The notes under the pieces were generated by a model. It had not been told where the DNA came from and did not search any database. It worked only from the letters and a program-made list of their open reading frames with translations. 64,000 nucleotides of DNA, from assembly GCA_011319805.1 (NCBI GenBank), contig SJRY01000255.1:372001-436000 (forward strand), in the 5' to 3' direction. A program made the position numbers and the translations under genes. Position 1 is the stretch's first letter, and every line of letters begins with the position of its first letter. This stretch comes from Macrocybe gigantea. Lineage: Eukaryota; Basidiomycota; Agaricomycetes; Agaricales; Callistosporiaceae. Positions 57,933 through 64,000 of the stretch are shown here, one piece after another.

Positions 57933-59932
57933 TCAGCAAGAGGTACGCGAGAAAATATATGTTGTCAAGCTCATAGACTTCAAAGGCAAAACCCACGCAG
58001 ACCCGGTGCTAATGGCGTTTGCTACCTGAACAAAGTCCTCTGAGGCGGAAGTCCGCACAGCACGTGTTGCACATGCAGCATCGGGGAACGTCATGGTCAG
58101 AGACGCGTCTGCGGAATTGGGGTTCATTGCCAAAATGTAATAAGTGCTGGAATCAGATACTGCCATCGTAAATTTACTGGCATCAGAGCTGATGATAGGG
58201 CGTCTTTGACTCCCCGCTACATGGCATCAGGTGGTTGAGACAGATAGGCAGAAAAAAGGCACTTACGCTTCACAAAGTTTCCGAAGTGCTTATATGTCCA
58301 AAAGTGTTTGGTAATGTCTAGAGGTTTGCTCAGTTTTGTCCCCAAGAAAATGCCAAGCGCCTTACATAGCGCAAAATTTCCGTTGCGAGCATAAGATGGA
58401 TCATAGTAAATGAGCCCGTCCTACACGTGGTAGACATTAACAAGAATAGACACGATATTGGCTGAGACGTACGTTCCAGCCAGCGGAGTTGGCGGTGGTC
58501 ACACATGACGGATTACTGAGAGGTGCACAACCAAGTTCTAGCATTTTCGTCAGATTTATTCTTGATGGTCAGCAGACAAGTCGTTACGTGGAGAGACAAG
58601 AGTCCAAAACTGCCAAAACGATTATTAATGTAGCAAGCAGGACTGTAAGAGACTGCATACGTCATAGTGCGGTTCACCCGCAAGAACGAGACTCTGGAAG
58701 ACGAGCCCAGAGAACATTAGCGCATTCTTAATGCTAGCAACATATGCTCAGACAAGTGAGGTTAGAGGTGCATGGAAAAACTCACGTTGGATCATAACCT
58801 TGAGACCAGCCTTTTCCCGTTCCGTCAGCATTTCCAAGAGAACAGCAGATTTCCTCAAAGCCGAGATAAACAAGGCCCCTCCAAAGCCAAAGAATTCAAG
58901 TCAGAATGACATACCGACATGTTATCTTCCCAGGATAAAGCCTATTCGTATTGCTGATATAGGACATGTAGCTTGCATCACTAGGAAAATCATATGTATG
59001 GTGTACAAGGGCCGCAACCTAACGCAAGAAGATCGCTTCTAAGCATGTCGGCATGACGTTGCCTCCATGAAATCACCTTGCTTGAGACTTGAGGTAGCCA
59101 AGATGCATATTCATTTCCGGCATTTCCAAGCGAAGAAGACTCATCGGCAAGAATTCCGACGGAGGAAGATAAACCTTTAGATTGAAGAGCACTGAATAAT
59201 CCATTGATCACCTCTGCGCGCCTGGTGAGGATTGGTCAGAACAGCAGTGAAAATCTCTACCTCATGGCTTACTGGCTAGGCTGAACTTGCATACCCTCTT
59301 GCCCACAAGGCGATGGGCCAAAGTTGCTGTCTGGCTCATTCATTGGCGATATATAGCTGACGTTGATTGTCTGACTTTTGAAATGTGCAACCACATCGGC
59401 TAGATATGTCCCGTATGCAATACCGGAACCTGAAAGCGTTGGATGATAATAAAATGTAAAAAAATGTCCATCCAAAGCACTCAATCATACCTGTAACGAA
59501 GCCGCCATTGCAACTGGCACCTCCCGAAGTGAGTTTGGCAGGAGCACTGTTGGCGAACGCCGTGATGGACTGAACACCACTCCTTGCGGCGGCCTGAAGG
59601 AAGTATACGCCTTGCGGGTCGGCCGAGAAGTTGTACACCCCCGGGCTCACATACATGGTCTCTGGAGCGCGCGCGGGATTAGATACGTTAACACCTCCCG
59701 CACCTATATTGTAACGGTAACTTGATAATCCAAGCCCATCCTGAGAAAAAAGCAATGACGACAAATTTTGCCTAGTTGCCTCTGGGAAATGGAATAGATC
59801 CATGGGCCACCAGGCACCAGATCCTCCGATACCAGTAAAGGTCTGTGCTGGAGTTGCCGATACAGACGCAGAATACGTGACATCAGCTAGATGCAGAAGA
59901 CAAAATGCACTAAAGGCTGTTCTCAGTATCAT
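57933..59932 (-). CDS. Secreted GH30-family glycosidase (endo-beta-1,6-galactanase-like)
   Basis: MILRTAFSAFCLLHLADVTYSAS at 59932 has a signal peptide (split here by cleavage near YSA). Conserved GH30 blocks follow: TFTGIGGSGAWWPMDLFHF, LGLSSYRYNIGAGGVN, SITAFANSAPAKLTSGGASC, NVSYISPMNEPD (acid/base Glu in NEP), then SSSVGILADESSS. Near the C-terminus are NGNFALYLTKHFWTYKHFGN and the beta-domain ending STGSAWVLPLKSMSLTTYIF. The layout fits fungal GH30 enzymes of the galactanase-like subfamily, which trim arabinogalactan side chains; substrate is inferred. The second catalytic Glu should lie in the 58700-58900 exons, where the frames are hard to join. About ten introns are present. Confidence 0.85.
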
Positions 59933-61021
59933 CGCGGAGGGAGCTTGGGGATGGCAAGAAGTCAGGCTTTTGGGCACAAGGATTCGAGGGAAGTCTGAGA
60001 TTTGAATGGCTCGTCGAATAGTCGGCGAACCATCTGTTCACAGGCAGGTGATCGTGAACACCGCAGTGACCAGATGGTCATTGAAAGTCGGTCCGGAAGT
60101 GTGTTCTCGGGCCATATTTCTGCTGTTATGCTCCGATTATACGCGCTAGTTGAAGGCGGGTTTAAGCAAGGTCGACCAGCGGTTTCCTCAAGTTGGTGTC
60201 GTGAAGTTGGAAATCCAACAGGAATCCGGGGCTAGGAACAATGTACTTCTCTGAATATCTAATTTACAAAGGCACATACCGGTACTGGAGCGTAATGGCA
60301 CGGACCATCGTAGCAAAAAAGAAAAAAAACGCATGACGGGCCGCCAGGTTTTGGCGCAGGTCATTTGACCTGAGAAAATGGTTGTTTGCTATGAGCTTCT
60401 GTGCAAAATAGACGCACATGCCACATTTCAGGCAGATTCAAGTTCATGAATCGACACGGTGAGTGCTAATATCGGTTCAGTGCCTTTACAGGCTTGCTCA
60501 GCATGAAATGTACAGCTTTATACAGGAAACATTTTATTGAACACTATGAAGCTGCGATCAATATGTTCCTGGTTGCATTCCGTATCGGACAGCAAGAGAT
60601 GCTATGCCTTATACAGTTTCTCTTCTTCGACCTATACATGCTCCAAGTTCCGATTGTGAGCGCATTAAGGGGACTAGACCACGATAGGGTGAATCCCCTT
60701 TTACCTCTTCTGGCTCTAGACCGACAATAGGTGCAGCGTCCTTGGTCAGCTCCTTTCCTGCAATGCAAGCTCTTTTTTTTCCCTCATGATGCCCCCCGTT
60801 GGATATAGGGAACGTTGAAATTTTCAGTCATTCTAATTGTGCACACCAACACCTCGTAAAGGGGATGCAATAGGGTGCTAGACCCCGATCGGACAGCCAG
60901 GCGTTCCAGGCGCACTCAACCAAGGTCTTTATTTGATTGAAGACTGCCCCGTGAATTCTCTGGGCTGCACTTATATACCCCACTCGTGGGCGGAAATTTG
61001 AAAGCGTACTATCATCTAGCT
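59933..61021. other. divergent promoter region (GH30 / FAD oxidoreductase)
   Basis: 1.1 kb between divergent starts, with no supported gene. TATATA at 60972-60977 lies about 45 bases before the oxidoreductase ATG. Shared regulation of the two secreted or oxidative enzymes is possible. Confidence 0.45.
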
Positions 61022-62801
61022 ATGTCGCCATCTTTTGCTTTCTCCACTTTTTCTGGCCATTTTAAGGGGGACATCGTCACTCCCTCTCACCCTGACTATT
61101 CTGCCGCAATTTCTCGCTGGGCAATCAATGCGGAGCGCCGCGCGAAATACGTTGTCTACCCTAGAGGAGAGTCAGATGTCGCGCTGGCGATAAAATTTGG
61201 CAGACAGGCTCATTTGCCCATTGCTATCCGTGGCGGCGGGCACAGTCCTTCGGGCGCGTCTTCCAGCGAAGACGGACTGGTAATCGATCTATCGAGGTAT
61301 CTAAACAAAGTCGAGGTGGACCCGGACAAGAAGGTGGCTTATGTTGGGGGCGGTGCTCTGTGGGGATCCGTTGATAAGGCCGCCATTGAACACGGCCTGG
61401 CGTCAGTAGCGGGAACGGTTAACCACGTAAGTAAAGCCTTCTCATTCAGTATCTTTCGCGACCTGACCTCATCCTGCAGACAGGGGTCGGAGGGTTTGTT
61501 TCACTTTCTATTGAATTATTGCGTCGCTGAATGGATTATCTAGCCTTCTCCTTGGTGGAGGTTTCGGCTGGTTGAGCCCTGCTCATGGGCTGGTCATTGA
61601 TAATTTGCTCCAGGTTCATCTCTCGCCTCTGGTGTCATTCTACGTCGGCTGATTCTTTTCTGTTCAGGCGACGATTGTAACTGCCGACGGTTCCATCCTG
61701 ACCGTCAACGACGATGAGAATCCGGATCTGTTTTTCGCCATTCGTGGTGGTGGTTCCAATTTCGGTGTAGCCACCAAGTTTGTGCTGAAATTGCATTCCC
61801 AACGTCGCACAATTTATGCTGGAAATCTTTTCTTCCCGGAGTCATCGTTGGAAAAGATTGTTGATCTTACCACAAAGTGGTGGCCTACGGCCGGGGAAAA
61901 TGAAGCCATGCTTCATGTTTTGACTATGTCCCCCGAACGCCAAGTACGTTTTCCTAGTATTCCCGCAGTGTCAAAGCTCTAATTCTAAGTAGCCCATTGT
62001 CGTGGTATGCATATTTTACAATGGGTCCGAGGCTGAGGGTCGTAAGAACTTCAAGCCCTTCATTGATCTTGGTCGGCGTCATCTCTCTTGATTTCAACAT
62101 ATCACTGACGTCGCATGGTTTATAGGTCCGATAATGGATCTTACTAGAGAAATACCTTACGAGGAGTTGAACACATTACAGGTGAGCATCATAAACAGTA
62201 CTTATTCACATGCCCACTTACTGGATCTCAGAATCCCATGACCGAACCGGGTCAAGCATACTATATGAAGGGCCTTGCCCAGCGCAAGCCACATTTCCCT
62301 TCCATGTCAGACGCATATAAGAAGGCCAAAGCTGTCTGGAACCATAAGGATTTCCAAGGCAACATCATCTTCGAGTATTTCTCACTCAAAAAAATCTGCT
62401 CTGTACCTCGACACAAGACTGCGTTCCGCCGCGATTTCACGCCTGCCATCCTAGTATTCCTCGTATGGAAGGAGCACACAGAAGAGAACTCGAGCAAGGC
62501 TCGTAAAATGACACACGAGATTGCCGATATTATATCCGCGGGTCAGGACGAAGTTAGCGCCGAAGAAAATCTTGGCTATAGCAACTACGGTGAGCTATTG
62601 CGCTTCCTCTTATCTCGACGTTTCCATTGACAGTGCGTACGGAAAGATTTCGATGTCGTGGTCGGGACAGACGAGCGTGATGGAGTAGAGGACAAGGCGA
62701 AGCTTGTATTTTCTGACAATTACCCTCGACTTCAACAGATCAAGAAGAAGTATGACCCCGACAACGTGTTTCGCAAGTGGTTTCCTATTGCTCCCGCTTG
62801 A
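61022..62801 (+). CDS. BBE-type FAD-linked oxidoreductase
   Basis: From MSPSFAFSTFSGHFKG the protein has the FAD-binding PCMH domain: YVVYPRGESDVALAIKFG, then PIAIRGGGHSPSGASSSEDG, where the His of GGGHS is the site of covalent FAD attachment, and LLLGGGFGWLSPAHGLVIDN. NPDLFFAIRGGGSNFGVATK follows. The C-terminal berberine-bridge (BBE) motif is seen as NYPRLQQIKKKYDPDNVF then RKWFPI. The Cys that gives bicovalent flavin in some relatives is not seen at the GGGFGW position. No secretion signal is obvious at this start. Such enzymes oxidise sugars, alkaloids or other alcohols; the substrate is unknown. Seven or so introns are inferred, with the stop at 62799. Confidence 0.88.
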
Positions 62802-63307
62802 GGCTTTATGCCTGTTTGTCAAGATGCCTTTTTGCTTTCCACGGAATTATGGTCCTTAGGCACATTTGTTTCATAGCTTCGAATTTAATACAGTACATGT
62901 GTACAAGTTACATCGTCTCAGAGCTTTGCTCCATCTGTTAGTCCGCTGTTCATTCCGCAACTTGTTTACAATCGATTTAGGCGCTTTGTTTCTGATTACC
63001 CAAGCTCGGACCTCTCCGTTCAAACCAAAGAAAGGTGATACGAGAGCGCCACAAAGCGATCTCTTGGGCACCATATGCTAAGCCCGGGTTCACTCCCCTT
63101 TGATATACTTGTAGTTCAGTACGGCTTCTGCTCCAACTTACGGTAGGAAACAACGCGGTATTGAAGTAGCAGATGTCCATATTGTGTACGGCCCAAGTAC
63201 CTACAAGCAATATGCTGATAAAGCTAAGCGAAAGCGCGGTGCGAAGGAGGAAGTATGGGGAAATAACAATTACATATTTTTTATAACATACGAGGTATGA
63301 GCTGGGA
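62802..63307. other. intergenic, convergent 3' ends
   Basis: About 500 bases between convergent genes. No supported frame. Confidence 0.4.
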
Positions 63308-64000
63308 TTAACGACGCGCATATGGGGCGTATCTTGGCCCTCCTTGGACACTCGGGCCGCTGTACTGGAGATCTACATGTCCAACCATAGGAGGTCAGCA
63401 AAGGACCAAAATGTTAAAATAACGGACTAACCGATGGGTGATGTGAAATTGTGGACCATAGGATTGAGGTTCGACGTCTTGTTGTGCTTTGAGACGTTGT
63501 TCTCCGTCAATTTGAAGTCGACATCGATACCGCCGAGCTCCACGTCCGTTCCTCTCCGACGATTCGGCCTGATCGGGGGCAGTGCTGACAGGTCAGATGG
63601 TATGTCGCGTTCTTCGTCGCTCAGGTATTTTGGAAGCGGGCTAGATACGACATCGGCTTTGTCATAGTCGTCAAAACGCATGTTGTTCTTCGTCGGAGAA
63701 GATGTCAACAGGTAGGAACTTGCGCCGGTGTTATGATTTGTTATCTGCGATTGAGTCATGCTGTGGGTGAAATAGTGGGATTCGGCGAAGCTGCTACTCC
63801 TTCCCAGTGACCGATTTCGCCTGCGCTCACGGGAGGCTTCCTTGTTGGCGATTTCGCCCTCTATGGAACGGGGAAAGAAGATCTGATATGACGTCGTCAA
63901 CGGGACGAAGGGACATTGACTGATATTGATTTAATACATACGACTAGAGTCAAGCCGGATGAAATAGAACAGCCAAAGCCGGCGACAATGGCCAAGAAAT
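63308..64000 (-). CDS. C-terminal part of a membrane protein (runs off the right edge)
   Basis: The rightmost exon encodes FLAIVAGFGCSISSGLTLV, a membrane helix in the correct frame. It is spliced (GTATGT donor) to IFFPRSIEGEIANKEASRER, a basic and Ser-rich cytosolic tail with RRRNRSLGRSSSF, DEERDIPSDLSALPPIRPN and KLTENNVSKHNKTSN. A last small intron leads to SPIDLQYSGPSVQGGPRYAP ending YARR at the TAA at 63308. The family cannot be told from the tail alone. The polybasic stretch next to the helix suggests a cytosolic face with phosphorylation sites. The 5' part lies outside the window. Confidence 0.6.

Noticed and set aside
46009..62801. Right-hand accessory genes as a secondary-metabolite cluster
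   Set aside because: There is no backbone enzyme (polyketide synthase, peptide synthetase or terpene synthase). One flavoenzyme and a transporter are not enough.

Overview
The window looks like nuclear DNA of a filamentous basidiomycete, most likely a mushroom-forming Agaricomycete. The genes are split by many 45-70 base GT-AG introns, they sit close together on both strands, there are two class I hydrophobins, and the gene set is fungal (Zn2Cys6 regulator, SWR1, ADA2, PKA, fungal GNAT, FSH1 hydrolase). I found no tRNA, rRNA, CRISPR array, plasmid function or intact transposon. Gene models were built by hand from conserved protein motifs and splice sites, so exon edges are approximate.

Layout. 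0-7 kb: an ERV2-type sulfhydryl oxidase (left-edge partial), a Zn2Cys6 transcription factor, a LEU5-like mitochondrial carrier divergent from a HOP2 meiotic factor. 7.6-14.5 kb: a long ankyrin protein with a disordered tail, and the SAGA adaptor ADA2. 14.8-21.7 kb: two tandem KDEL-receptor (ERD2) paralogues, a C2-like unknown protein and an L-type cargo lectin. 22-29 kb: transportin (KAP104), an FSH1-family serine hydrolase and a succinate/fumarate carrier (SFC1). 29.9-36.7 kb: an atypical homeodomain protein convergent with the SWR1 chromatin remodeller. 37-42.7 kb: PKA catalytic subunit, a SET-domain methyltransferase, a small membrane protein and a GNAT acetyltransferase. 42.7-46 kb: a gene-poor stretch. 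46-64 kb: a subtilisin-like protease divergent from a cyclase/formamidase-like gene, a SulP sulfate transporter with STAS domain, a 3-hydroxyacyl-CoA dehydrogenase, two tandem hydrophobins, a GH30 glycosidase, a BBE-type FAD oxidoreductase, and the C-terminal end of a membrane protein at the right edge.

Functionally, the left third is loosely enriched for the early secretory pathway (ER disulfide formation, KDEL retrieval, cargo lectin). The middle is nuclear and signalling housekeeping. The right third is accessory and enriched for secreted or surface proteins (protease, glycosidase, hydrophobins, flavoenzyme).

Two signals run through the window. First, many otherwise well-conserved genes lose frame by exactly one missing base, often in a short homopolymer. 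This looks like an assembly or sequencing artefact and affects every automated gene call here. Second, three introns fit GC-AG better than GT-AG. The most biologically novel items are the homeodomain protein with Arg at the normally invariant Asn51 position, and the tandem KDEL receptors, one of which has lost the canonical C-terminal tail.
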